This document shows positions 51,109 to 59,048 of a stretch of DNA of 64,000 nt, piece after piece. Origin of the DNA: Minicystis rosea (GTDB lineage Bacteria > Myxococcota_A > Polyangia > Polyangiales > Polyangiaceae); the NCBI GenBank assembly GCA_001931535.1, contig CP016211.1, forward strand, positions 1,392,501-1,456,500, given 5' to 3'. Position 1 is the first letter of the stretch; each line of letters opens with the position of its first letter. The translations under genes were made by a program, and so were the position numbers. The notes beneath the pieces were generated by a model. It had not been told where the DNA came from, did no database searches, and saw only the letters and a program-made list of their open reading frames with translations.

Positions 51109-52291
51109 ATCACCGCGCGGGAACCGAGATCAACTCGTGAAGTAGATGGAAATATGCGGGCATCCTCGCTCGTTTGGGAATCGCCAAACACCCAGCGAGA
51201 GAGGAAACCCGCGTGAACAGTGTACCCCGGATGGGGCGGGGCGAGCGCCGCCAAATGATCCGCATCGGTCGCAAGCTCGGCGACCCCGCCACGGCGCTGC
51301 GCTTTCAAATCGTCGCCAAGCTCGGGTTGGGCAAGAGCAGCCCCGAGGTGGCTGAGGCCTTGGATGTCGCACGATCCTTGGTGGTGAAGGTGGCGCACCG
51401 CTTTGCGAAGGAAGGCCTCGCAGGGCTTTGGGACAAGCGGCGGTTCAATGGCCGGCCCAAGGTGGATCGAGGGTTCCTCTCGCGCGTCAGGGCTCTGGTC
51501 CGCCGTACACCGGAGGACTTCGGCTGGCGCCGACCGACATGGACCCGCGAGCTGCTCTGTTTGCAGATGAAGAAGGAAGGAGGCCCTTCGGTGGCGGTGT
51601 GCACCATGGGGCGTGCGCTCGCGCGCCTCGGCGCGCGACTTGGCATGCCCAAGCCTATCGTCGTGTGTCCGTGGAAGCGCGACGCACGTGAGCGCCGGCT
51701 GGCCGAGATCCGTGCGCTCGAAGCGCGCTCCAGCGCCAAGGAGCCCGTGCTCTACGGCGACGAGGTGGACATCCACCTCAACCCGCGGCTCGGGCGCGAC
51801 TGGATGCTCCCGGGGCAACAGCGGCGTGTCGTCACGCCGGGCAAGAACAAGAAGTTCTACCTGGCCGGCGCGCTCGACGTGCGCACCGGAGCGCTGCACA
51901 CGACAGGCCTCGCGCACAAGCGTGCCGCGCTGTTCTGCGAGCTCCTCCGCGTCTTGGCGGAGAGCTACGCCCATGCAACGCGTATTCACCTCATCGTCGA
52001 CAACTACGGTATCCACTCCGCCCACGCGACCCGCCGCTTCCTCGAAGCCCTGGGCGGTCGCATCGTCCTGCACTTCCTGCCGCCCTACTGCCCAGATGCG
52101 AATCGGATCGAGCGGGTATGGCAAGACCTGCATGCCAACGTCACGCGCAATCACCGCTGCCGAACCATGAAAGCCCTGCTGAACAATGCCCGTGACTACC
52201 TCATTGGGTACGTTTGGCGACGTAAGACGGGCGTTACGCCGATGCTCAGGCTGGCAGCTTGATGTTGTTCACGGATCGCGCTCGGTGATTT
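51108..52291 (+). mobile_element. IS630-family element 2
   Basis: 1,184 bp. ~27-bp inverted ends begin AATCACCG, and flanking TA is at 51106-51107 and 52292-52293. It is a different subtype from element 1 (single-frame transposase, + strand). Confidence 0.9.
51213..52262 (+). CDS. IS630-family transposase, single frame
   Basis: 349 aa from GTG 51213 (GAGAGGAAA upstream); ATG 51231 is an alternative. Two N-terminal HTH units (ALRFQIVAKLGLGKSSPEVA; EALDVARSLVVKVAHRFAKE), then a DDE_3 domain with LYGDEVDIHLNPRLGRDWML, LIVDNYGIHSAHATRR and FLPPYCPDANRIERVWQDLH. No frameshift is needed and all three acidic residues are present, so it is probably functional. Confidence 0.93.
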   Translation: MNSVPRMGRGERRQMIRIGRKLGDPATALRFQIVAKLGLGKSSPEVAEALDVARSLVVKVAHRFAKEGLAGLWDKRRFNGRPKVDRGFLSRVRALVRRTPEDFGWRRPTWTRELLCLQMKKEGGPSVAVCTMGRALARLGARLGMPKPIVVCPWKRDARERRLAEIRALEARSSAKEPVLYGDEVDIHLNPRLGRDWMLPGQQRRVVTPGKNKKFYLAGALDVRTGALHTTGLAHKRAALFCELLRVLAESYAHATRIHLIVDNYGIHSAHATRRFLEALGGRIVLHFLPPYCPDANRIERVWQDLHANVTRNHRCRTMKALLNNARDYLIGYVWRRKTGVTPMLRLAA

Positions 52292-52339
52292 AGCCGAACC
52301 CACTCGGTTGACGTTGAAGATGCCATCGAAACATGAGCC

Positions 52340-52425
52340 GCCGAACAACGGCTTGGTGCTGGCCGTGCGCAGCGCCTCGCTCCGCTCGGCGCAGCGCTTG
52401 TCAGCACAAGTCGTGGCCGTTGGGC
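52340..52425 (+). other. attC site 30 (86 bp), last of the array
   Basis: R'' GCCGAAC (52340), R' GTTGGGC (52419). Tip AGCGCCTCGCTCCGCTCGGC. No attC was found further right. Confidence 0.88.
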
Positions 52426-52507
52426 TGACAAGCGCGGCTACGGTCCTGCCACGGCACGCGCTCGCTTGACCACCCCCGAAAAGCTCCCGAAGTCGCCTGG
52501 ACGCACC

Positions 52508-52921
52508 ATGGGTATCCGCTCGCGCGCACTCTTCCTGGCAGAAACGAACTTCGGCCGCGCCGCCGGCTGGTACGTCGAGCTCGACGGTGCAACCGTCGGA
52601 GAGCTGACCGACGTGAGGTGGGCGGACATGTTCTGGGACTCCTACGCAGTCAGCGACGCGCTCTGGACTCATCGCGCGTTGCCACCCACGCACGACTCCA
52701 CGCTCTGGGAACAGGGGCGTTTTCGTTTTCGCAATCGCGAAAACGGCGAGCTCGCGCGCCAAGCATTTGTCGGCGGGAGGCCGCCGTTTGTACGAGACGG
52801 CCGCGTCGTCATGCGTCGCTTGTACCTCGCCCCAGCAAACTCGCTCGAGGGGGTGGCTGTCGAGCTCTTGGCCATCTGGCTGCGATGCAACCGAGTAACC
52901 GTCCCACCGTCGACACCTTGA
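52508..52921 (+). CDS. Hypothetical protein, last cassette
   Basis: 137 aa from ATG 52508 (an in-frame TTG at 52466 is possible). Predicted beta-rich start (YVELDGATVGELTDVRWADM) with Trp-rich segments. It resembles other solitary island proteins, but no family is recognised. No attC follows, so the array ends here or the last site is lost. Confidence 0.6.
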   Translation: MGIRSRALFLAETNFGRAAGWYVELDGATVGELTDVRWADMFWDSYAVSDALWTHRALPPTHDSTLWEQGRFRFRNRENGELARQAFVGGRPPFVRDGRVVMRRLYLAPANSLEGVAVELLAIWLRCNRVTVPPSTP

Positions 52922-53267
52922 GCCCACCGCGCCCACCGTCGACCCTCGCTTCCTGAGGCGAGCATGGGTCGAAAAAGGGACGTGCACTCTGGGAGCAAGT
53001 CGTGGCTGATGGGGTCGTCTGCGGGTCGCAAAGCGAGGCCGCACGGCGTCAAGGCGTCAGCCCTTCAGCCCTCGGCTGGGTTGCCGGTTGGGCGTGACGG
53101 ACGATTGTGCTCGCGCCCGGCGGAATTGGCTGGATCGATCACGCATCGTGCGAGCCGCACGATGCGTGCGCGGGGAAGTGGCCGCCAGGTATCCAGGGCC
53201 GGACGCTTATGCACCCTGTCGCTCGAGGGGTCGAGTTTGGCCACCGCGATCTGAGGCGGCGCCGGGC
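52922..53267. other. Array-to-chromosome junction, with strong hairpin
   Basis: No gene was found. A perfect inverted repeat at 53140-53168 (arms CACGCATCGTGCG and CGCACGATGCGTG, 3-nt loop) stands 100 bp downstream of the minus-strand reductase gene. It could be a bidirectional terminator or an operator. Confidence 0.5.
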
Positions 53268-53972
53268 TCAGCTCGGGTTCTGCGAGGCGAGGAGCGACCG
53301 CAGCCAGTCGTCGGAGGCCTTGCGGTACTCGGGGATGCGGCTCCGCTCGGCCGCGGCGAGCGCTTCCTTCAGCTGGGGCGCGTCGAGGTCGTGGACGTAG
53401 CAGGGGGTCCCCGGCTGCTGCCGCCACGAGTCTTCGAGGCCGCCCGCGTCGATCGCATCGAACCCGAGCTCTTCGACGAGCCGCATGACCTTCGCCCGCG
53501 CTTCGGGCGGATCCCCCGCGACCGGGAGCGCGACGCGCCCCGGCGTGCCCTTCGGCGCGCTCTTCGCGCGCAGGCTCTCGAAATAGATGTTGTTGAACGC
53601 CTTGATCACCGGCCGCCCGATCTGCTCGGCGACCCACGCGCTCTCGACCTGCCCCGCCTCGATGGCCGGGATGCTGCCATCACGGACCGGGTAGTAGTTG
53701 TTGGTGTCGATCACGACCACGTCGGCGGGCACGCCGGCGAAGAGGTCCTTCGGCAGGTCCGGGACTGCGCGCTGGGGGATCGTGACGACCACGATCTCGT
53801 TGCCGCGCGCGGCCTCCGCGGCCGTGACGGGGGTGGCGCCGGTCTCGGCGGCGAGCTCGCGAAGCGTGTCCGGCCCGCGCGAGTTCGCGATCTCGACCTG
53901 GTGACCGAGCTTGATCAACAGCTTCGCCAGCGTCCCGCCGATGTATCCGGCGCCGATGATTCCGATCTTCAT
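53268..53972 (-). CDS. NADPH-dependent F420-reductase-like oxidoreductase
   Basis: 234 aa; AAGGAG precedes ATG 53972. The Rossmann start MKIGIIGAGYIGGTLAKLLI, then VEIANSRGPDTLREL, DVVVIDTNNYYPVRDG and VIKAFNNIYFESLR follow the FNO/F420-reductase-like family, which moves hydride between NADP and a partner. Many members without F420 act on other substrates, so the cofactor is open. It stands alone, away from the cassettes. Confidence 0.8.
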   Translation of the reverse strand: MKIGIIGAGYIGGTLAKLLIKLGHQVEIANSRGPDTLRELAAETGATPVTAAEAARGNEIVVVTIPQRAVPDLPKDLFAGVPADVVVIDTNNYYPVRDGSIPAIEAGQVESAWVAEQIGRPVIKAFNNIYFESLRAKSAPKGTPGRVALPVAGDPPEARAKVMRLVEELGFDAIDAGGLEDSWRQQPGTPCYVHDLDAPQLKEALAAAERSRIPEYRKASDDWLRSLLASQNPS

Positions 53973-54217
53973 CCTTCACTCCTTCGAGCCGAGCTCTCCG
54001 CGATCGATCGCCTGCTCGGCGGTCCAAGGGCATCCACCGACGCAGCCGGGCGATCGTTCGCTCCGTTCACGTCGGGGACGGGCTGTACCACGACGAGCCG
54101 CCAAGGGCTCGGAACGCGACTTCTCCGCGGCGAGCTTCCGCGCCCCCGCCGGTGATGGGAGGCTCCACGGAGTCTTGCTCCGTGGAAGGAACGAGGCTGC
54201 GCTCCTTCCCCGACAGC

Positions 54218-54823
54218 TCAGGGCGTGAATCGCGCGGTGGAGCTCGTCGTGTAACACGAGCCGGCGTACGCGCCGCTGGTCGCTTCCAGGACGACCGTGC
54301 CGCGGGAGCGACGCAGGTCGATGGGGGCGGCGTCGGGGTTGTACCAGTAGGTCACCCCGATGCCCGCGTCTCCGCTCCGGAGCGGCGTCGAGCGAATGCC
54401 GATGGCCAGGATCGAGGCGCCGCTCACGCCGATGTAAGCGCCGGCGAAAGTGACCGCGTCCCGTTCATACGCCGGGCTCTTCGCGGCGCGCCACGTCACC
54501 ACGGTGTCGGAGATCTCCTTGAAGGCGTGGTCCACGTCGGGCAGCGAGGTGGCCGCGAGCCCCGAGGTGAGGCGGAGCGAGCCGATGCGATCGAGGGCGG
54601 TCAGCGCGCGCTGGTTGACGGTCCAGCTCTCCTCTCGAGGATCGACGACGATGGTCGCCAGGACCGCCCAAGGGTTGGGGTTGGGATCGGCCGTGCTGGC
54701 GAGCCGGTATTCGAGCAGGTAGTTCTCCGGCTCGAGCTGAGAGAACCGGATCGTTTGCTCGTCGTGAGCGGAGACGAGATCCGCCTCGCAGGCATCGTGA
54801 TCGGGCTTGTGGTGCTGATTCAT
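54218..54823 (-). CDS. Hypothetical protein of the Rieske operon
   Basis: 201 aa; GGAGG lies 6 nt before ATG 54823. The sequence has a hydrophilic start (NQHHKPDHDACEADLVSAHD) and a beta-rich body (NYLLEYRLASTADPNPNPWA, ITYWYNPDAAPIDLRRSRG-like). No family is recognised. It is 51 bp downstream of the Rieske gene on the same strand, so probably cotranscribed. Confidence 0.65.
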   Translation of the reverse strand: MNQHHKPDHDACEADLVSAHDEQTIRFSQLEPENYLLEYRLASTADPNPNPWAVLATIVVDPREESWTVNQRALTALDRIGSLRLTSGLAATSLPDVDHAFKEISDTVVTWRAAKSPAYERDAVTFAGAYIGVSGASILAIGIRSTPLRSGDAGIGVTYWYNPDAAPIDLRRSRGTVVLEATSGAYAGSCYTTSSTARFTP

Positions 54824-54874
54824 GAGAGACCTCCTCGCGCGCTCGTGCTGCCGTGCCCGTGAGCGTCATGAGCG

Positions 54875-55822
54875 TCAACCCGGGACCGGATAGAACTGGC
54901 GCGCCCAGCGCCGGAAGCGCGTGATTCCCCCGTCGCCCTCGGTGAGCAGCGGCCGCTCCAGGTAGAGCTTGTGCTCCCAGATGCGGATGTCCTGCTCCAC
55001 CTGCCGGGAGAGCTCGTCGATGAAGCGGTTCCCCACGGCCTCCGTGGCTTGGGCATCGGGGAGCTTCTTCACGGTGAAGGAGAAGCGCGCGTCGACGCGC
55101 TCGTCGTCGATGGGCGTGAGCGTGGTGAAGACGAGCGTCTCGATGACGCCGGTGAAGCGCGCCGTGCCGAACCCGAGCCCGACCTTGCGGATGTCGAGCG
55201 CGCCCTTCACCTGGCCCGCCGGCGTGTCCATCACGGTGTCCGTGAACATCCGGCAGGACGCGCCCTCGAAGCTCACCTCGGGAGAAGGCAGGTTGCGGAG
55301 GCCGTGCAGGTGCTGGAAGTGCATGGCGTCGAAAGCGTTCTCGACCATGTCGTGAATGTTGGTGCGGATGATCCAGCGCCTCCGAGCGTAGGGCGTCCAT
55401 TCGGGCGATCCGTGCTCGGGCATGATGGGCACCTCGGAGGTCGGGGCCTCGTGCTCCGGGTGGTAGTGAACGAGCACGAAGCCGTTGCGCTCGCAGACGG
55501 GCCAAGCCTGGAGTCGCGCGGCCACCGGGAGCTTCTTTGCATGAGGGATGCTCGTGCAGTCGCCGTCTCCGGAGAAGCACCAAGCGTGGAACGGGCAGCG
55601 GAGCACGTTGCCCTCGACCACGCCGCCGTGGCCGAGGTGGGCGCCCAGGTGCGGGCAGTGGGCGTCGAGGACGTGGGGAGATCCATCCTCGGTGCGGAAG
55701 AGGACGAGCTCGGTCCCGAAATACGATATCGGCAGGACAGCCCCTTTCGCGAGCTCGTCCGAATAGGCCACCACGTACCAACCGACCGGGTTGGCGGAGA
55801 AGGGGAAACGCTTCTTCATCAT
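54875..55822 (-). CDS. Rieske non-heme iron oxygenase (KshA/Neverland-like)
   Basis: 315 aa. The opening RFPFSANPVGWYVVAYSDEL is typical of KshA/DAF-36 (Neverland) oxygenases. The Rieske [2Fe-2S] ligands are Cys56/His58 in CPHLGAHLGHGG and Cys76/His79 in CPFHAWCF. The mononuclear-iron region has NIHDMVENAFDAMHFQHLHG (Asp/Glu, two His). Relatives hydroxylate or desaturate steroids and terpenoids. Next to a terpene locus this suggests action on a terpene, which is inference. A reductase partner is not seen. Confidence 0.88.
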   Translation of the reverse strand: MMKKRFPFSANPVGWYVVAYSDELAKGAVLPISYFGTELVLFRTEDGSPHVLDAHCPHLGAHLGHGGVVEGNVLRCPFHAWCFSGDGDCTSIPHAKKLPVAARLQAWPVCERNGFVLVHYHPEHEAPTSEVPIMPEHGSPEWTPYARRRWIIRTNIHDMVENAFDAMHFQHLHGLRNLPSPEVSFEGASCRMFTDTVMDTPAGQVKGALDIRKVGLGFGTARFTGVIETLVFTTLTPIDDERVDARFSFTVKKLPDAQATEAVGNRFIDELSRQVEQDIRIWEHKLYLERPLLTEGDGGITRFRRWARQFYPVPG

Positions 55823-55903
55823 GTCTCCCTCGACTGGGAGTTGAGGTTGGGATTGGCGCGGCCACGGATCGACTCCGGCTCTCCGCGCGGGCTCCCGTCC
55901 ACT

Positions 55904-55919
55904 GGCACCAACCGTGCCG
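55904..55919 (-). promoter_or_regulatory. Sigma-54-like promoter or palindrome upstream of the Rieske gene
   Basis: Minus strand CGGCACGGTTGGTGCC has GG and GC at the -24/-12 spacing, but it is also the palindrome GGCAC-N5-GTGCC. Either a weak sigma-54 promoter or an operator fits. It lies 80 bp upstream of the Rieske start. Confidence 0.4.
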
Positions 55920-55924
55920 AGGAC

Positions 55925-57316
55925 TCAGCCGTCTTCGCCGCCGTTGGGCTTCGCGCGGCCGGCGGGCATGAAGGCGCGGGCATCGAGCCCGTGGCGATCC
56001 ATCCACCTTCGGAGCTGCGTGCGGTGCACGCCCAGCTCGCGCGCGACCGCGCTGACGTTGCCCTTCTGACGCTTGAGGAGGCCGGCGATCTTCGCGCGGG
56101 TCGGTGGAGGCGCGGACGCGGAACGCGCCGCTTCGGGGGTGTCGGCTTCGGCGGGCGTCGTCTTGGCCGCAAAAGCGAGACCCGCCGTCTCGCCGAGGTG
56201 TCGGGCCTCGACGCGGCTCGCGCCGTCGGCGAGGGCGGCCTGTGCGGCTTGGCGCGCTTCGGCGGCGAGCTCGCGCACGTTGCCCGGCCAAGGACGCAGG
56301 AGGCACGTCTCCACGAGGGACACGTGGAGCGCGAGCCCGGGTGCGGTGCGCGCGATCTCGGCCTCGAGCAGCCAGGGGATCTCCTCCAGCCGCTCGCGCA
56401 GCGGCGGCGCAGCGACGCGAGGCGTGGCGATGCGGAAGTAGAGGTCTTCGCGGAGCTGCCCCGCCGCGACCTGAGCGCGCAGATCGCGGTGCGTGGCCGA
56501 GCAGAAGCGCAGCGCGACCTTGCGCGGGCGCGCCGCGCCGAGCGGCAGCACCTCGCCCGTCTCCAACACACGGAGGAGCTTGGCCTGCACCGGGAGGCTC
56601 AGCTCGGCGACCTCGTCCAGGAACAAGGTGCCGCCGTCCGCCGCCTGCACGTAGCCGACGGCGTCAGCGTCGGCGCCGGAGTAGGCGCCGCGCTTGGCGC
56701 CGAAGAGCAGGCGCTCGGCTACGCCTTCGGGGATGGTGGCGCAGTTGACGGCCTGGAACGGGCCGCTGGGGGCCGGCCCAGCGGCGTGGAAGGCGCGCGC
56801 CAGCCCCTCCTTGCCGGCGCCGCTCTCGCCGGTGATGTGGACGATCGGGCCGCGCTGGGCCGCCGTCGCCGTCGCCTGAAGCACCTCCTGGAGCGCGGGC
56901 CCCTCGACGCGCCCGGCCGCGACGCGCACGCCGAGCCGCTGGAAGCGCTCGACGTCGCGCACGGGAACGAAGAGCGAGTCCCCGATGCGGAGCACGCGCG
57001 CGAGCCGCACGGGCGCTTCGGGCGCGAGTCGCATGCCGTCGACCTCGGTGCCATTGTGGCTCCCGAGATCGGTGACCGAGGCGTGCCCGCCCTCGAAGCG
57101 CACGCGCGCGTGGCGCCGCGAGATGCGGCCATCGGGCCACGCGTCGAAGATCGGATGGCGGCGGCCGAGCTCGCCTTCGCCACCCTCGAGCTTCACGACC
57201 GCTGCCGCTGGCCTCCCCGTGGCGAAGATCAACACGAGCCCGGGGACACGCTCCGGGGACGCGAGGCCGCCTTCGATCTCGCGACTCCGATCCTGCGTCT
57301 CGCCCTGATCGGCCAC
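55925..57316 (-). CDS. FHA-domain sigma-54 activator
   Basis: 463 aa from GTG 57316. The FHA domain (~45-110) has DGRISRRHARVRFEGG and TDLGSHNGTEVDG and should bind phosphothreonine. The AAA+ domain (~120-345) has TGESGAGKEGLARAF (Walker A), GAYSGADADAVGYVQ (the GAFTGA loop, altered to GAYSGA) and GGTLFLDEVAEL (Walker B). The Fis-type HTH (~415-445) has VSAVARELGVHRTQLRRW. This is a myxobacterial-type activator answering Ser/Thr kinases. It is divergent from the terpene operon, which has a -24/-12 promoter, so it is the obvious candidate regulator. Confidence 0.93.
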   Translation of the reverse strand: MADQGETQDRSREIEGGLASPERVPGLVLIFATGRPAAAVVKLEGGEGELGRRHPIFDAWPDGRISRRHARVRFEGGHASVTDLGSHNGTEVDGMRLAPEAPVRLARVLRIGDSLFVPVRDVERFQRLGVRVAAGRVEGPALQEVLQATATAAQRGPIVHITGESGAGKEGLARAFHAAGPAPSGPFQAVNCATIPEGVAERLLFGAKRGAYSGADADAVGYVQAADGGTLFLDEVAELSLPVQAKLLRVLETGEVLPLGAARPRKVALRFCSATHRDLRAQVAAGQLREDLYFRIATPRVAAPPLRERLEEIPWLLEAEIARTAPGLALHVSLVETCLLRPWPGNVRELAAEARQAAQAALADGASRVEARHLGETAGLAFAAKTTPAEADTPEAARSASAPPPTRAKIAGLLKRQKGNVSAVARELGVHRTQLRRWMDRHGLDARAFMPAGRAKPNGGEDG

Positions 57317-57725
57317 CGCGGGACTCTATTACGACTGCGTCACGAGCGTCATCGCCGAACGGCGAAGCCGGCGTTCACGCGGATGTGCAGATGGATCCCA
57401 TGGCCTTCTGCGTCGGGCAATTCGCCGGTCTCGTGAAGCTCGTGTTTCACGTCTGGCCGGTCGTGGAGGCCCACCCATCTCGCCGGACTGACGCAGTCGT
57501 GCGAGGCAGCAACCGCGCTGGCACGGCACGCGCGGTGTGTCGGCGGCGTGCCTCCGCGTGTCGCGATCAGGCTTGTTTTGCCGTCGTATTCGAGTGTGGC
57601 ACCGGCGCCGACTGTGTCAGCGGGACGGCATGATCGACCCTCGTCACGCGTCGTAAAGCCGGCGAGGCGCGGGGCGTTCGGGGCGCGATATCGACACTCT
57701 CGGCGCAGGCGCGGCGGTGCGCGGG
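57317..57725. other. Intergenic region, regulatory
   Basis: About 400 bp without a gene. GTGTCGGC/GTGTCAGC-type elements recur (57537-57630) and could be upstream activator sites, but no clean palindrome was identified. Confidence 0.35.
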
Positions 57726-57741
57726 TGGCACTGCCGTTGCT
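57726..57741 (+). promoter_or_regulatory. Sigma-54 (-24/-12) promoter of the terpene operon
   Basis: TGGCACTGCCGTTGCT has the TGGCAC -24 element, TTGCT -12 element and exact GG-to-GC spacing. Transcription should start near 57752 and leave about 70 nt of leader before ATG 57822. Confidence 0.8.
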
Positions 57742-57821
57742 CTGAGGGATCGCACCCCGCGCGGCGTGCCGATGTCCCTCATCGACGCGACGCCGGCGGT
57801 GGTCTCGAAAGGATTCACGAG

Positions 57822-59048
57822 ATGATCACCCGAGCTTCGCCTCGAGAGGCGGAGGCGCAGGAGGTCTACATCCTCCCTGCGCTCGAGCACCCGCGCCGCA
57901 AGGCGCTTCGCATCCTCGTCCTGCCCGACGGCAACAAGCGATCGGATCCGCGGGAGGGCGGGTACGCCCGCGGCGCGCAGAAGGTCGTCGAGATCGCCGA
58001 GCACCTCGCGCGCCGGCCCGACGTGGCGGTGATGGTGGCCTGCGTCCTGTCACCGGAGAACATCGCGGCGCGCTCGGACGCCTTCTTCGCCCACCTCCGC
58101 GACGGCTTTCTGCGCCTCGCGGCTCGGATCGACGAGCGGCGCACGTTGATCGCGGCCGGTGTGCGCGCCGAGCTCTGCGGCGATCTGCGGGCCCTGCGCG
58201 CCCGGCGCGGCAACGCGGCGGCGCTCGCGGACGCCATCGAGGCGGTGATCGCGAGGACCAGCGTGGTCTCGACGCCTTCGCTGCGGCTCCTCTTTGGCGT
58301 CGGCTACCGGAGCACCACGCCGCGCGATCTCGACATCGACCTCGTGCTCCGCACCGGCCTCGAAGAGGACGCCGCGTTCCGCCTGAGCGGCCTCTCCTCG
58401 CACCCGAGCATCGCCAACTACGCCATGACGAAGCTCTGGCCCGAGATCACCACGGACGACGTGGACGTGATCCTCGAGGCCACCAAGCAGCGCCGCGCGA
58501 CGGGCTTCGCCAAAGGCTACGAGCCTGACGCGATCGTCGACCTCGTCCGCGTGCTCGCGCGGGCTCCGCTGGAGCGGCCGGTGCGCGCGACGCTCGCGAC
58601 GCACGTCTCGCGGCCGGCGATGACGGAGGCGATCGAGCGCCACTACGCGGACGCATCCTCCCTCGATGCGGGCGTGGCGGTGATCTGCGCCGGCGACACC
58701 ATCACCGTCCACGGCCCGACGCGGGGCGCGCGGCACGCGATCCGCGTGCTCTGTGACGGCCAGCGATCACCGGCGACGGAGGACGGCGCCTACGCCTCCA
58801 TGCTGGCTCCCGGCCAGCAACAGCCGCTCCTGGTGCTGCCCGAAGGTCACTACGGCTACGCCACCATCCACCCCTGCGAGGCCACGCCGGCCGGCATCGT
58901 CAAGGGCCTCGAGGCGGCCACGCGGTTCTCCGCGACCCACGTCGCGCTGCGAGGCGCGGAGCGCGATCTCGACAACGCCCACGCTGTGCGGAGAGCCGAT
59001 CTCCCGAGCCCCGCCGCGGGCTTCGTCAACGAAGGAGCCACGAAATGA
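57822..59048 (+). CDS. Cis-prenyltransferase (UppS)-like protein with extension
   Basis: 408 aa from ATG 57822 with AAAGGA upstream. UppS-family motifs in order: RILVLPDGNKR (catalytic Asp, as in MDGNGRW), GGYARGAQKVVEIAEHL, CVLSPENIAAR (SSENW-like), LLFGVGY, LDIDLVLRTG-E (RTGGE-like), FRLSGLSSH and LWPEIT. Typical UppS is ~250 aa, so the last ~150 aa are an extra domain of unknown family. Relatives make Z-prenyl diphosphates or irregular terpenes. Its stop overlaps the terpene synthase start (ATGA). Confidence 0.82.
   Translation: MITRASPREAEAQEVYILPALEHPRRKALRILVLPDGNKRSDPREGGYARGAQKVVEIAEHLARRPDVAVMVACVLSPENIAARSDAFFAHLRDGFLRLAARIDERRTLIAAGVRAELCGDLRALRARRGNAAALADAIEAVIARTSVVSTPSLRLLFGVGYRSTTPRDLDIDLVLRTGLEEDAAFRLSGLSSHPSIANYAMTKLWPEITTDDVDVILEATKQRRATGFAKGYEPDAIVDLVRVLARAPLERPVRATLATHVSRPAMTEAIERHYADASSLDAGVAVICAGDTITVHGPTRGARHAIRVLCDGQRSPATEDGAYASMLAPGQQQPLLVLPEGHYGYATIHPCEATPAGIVKGLEAATRFSATHVALRGAERDLDNAHAVRRADLPSPAAGFVNEGATK

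Noticed and set aside
1..52425. Integron integrase or attI site
   Set aside because: No tyrosine-recombinase motif (R...HxxR...Y) was found in any plausible gene; the integrase would be expected to the left, outside the window.
155..52425. Array of repeats as a CRISPR
   Set aside because: Repeat spacing is gene-sized and irregular, repeats are imperfect palindromes with R''/R' boxes, and there are no cas genes.
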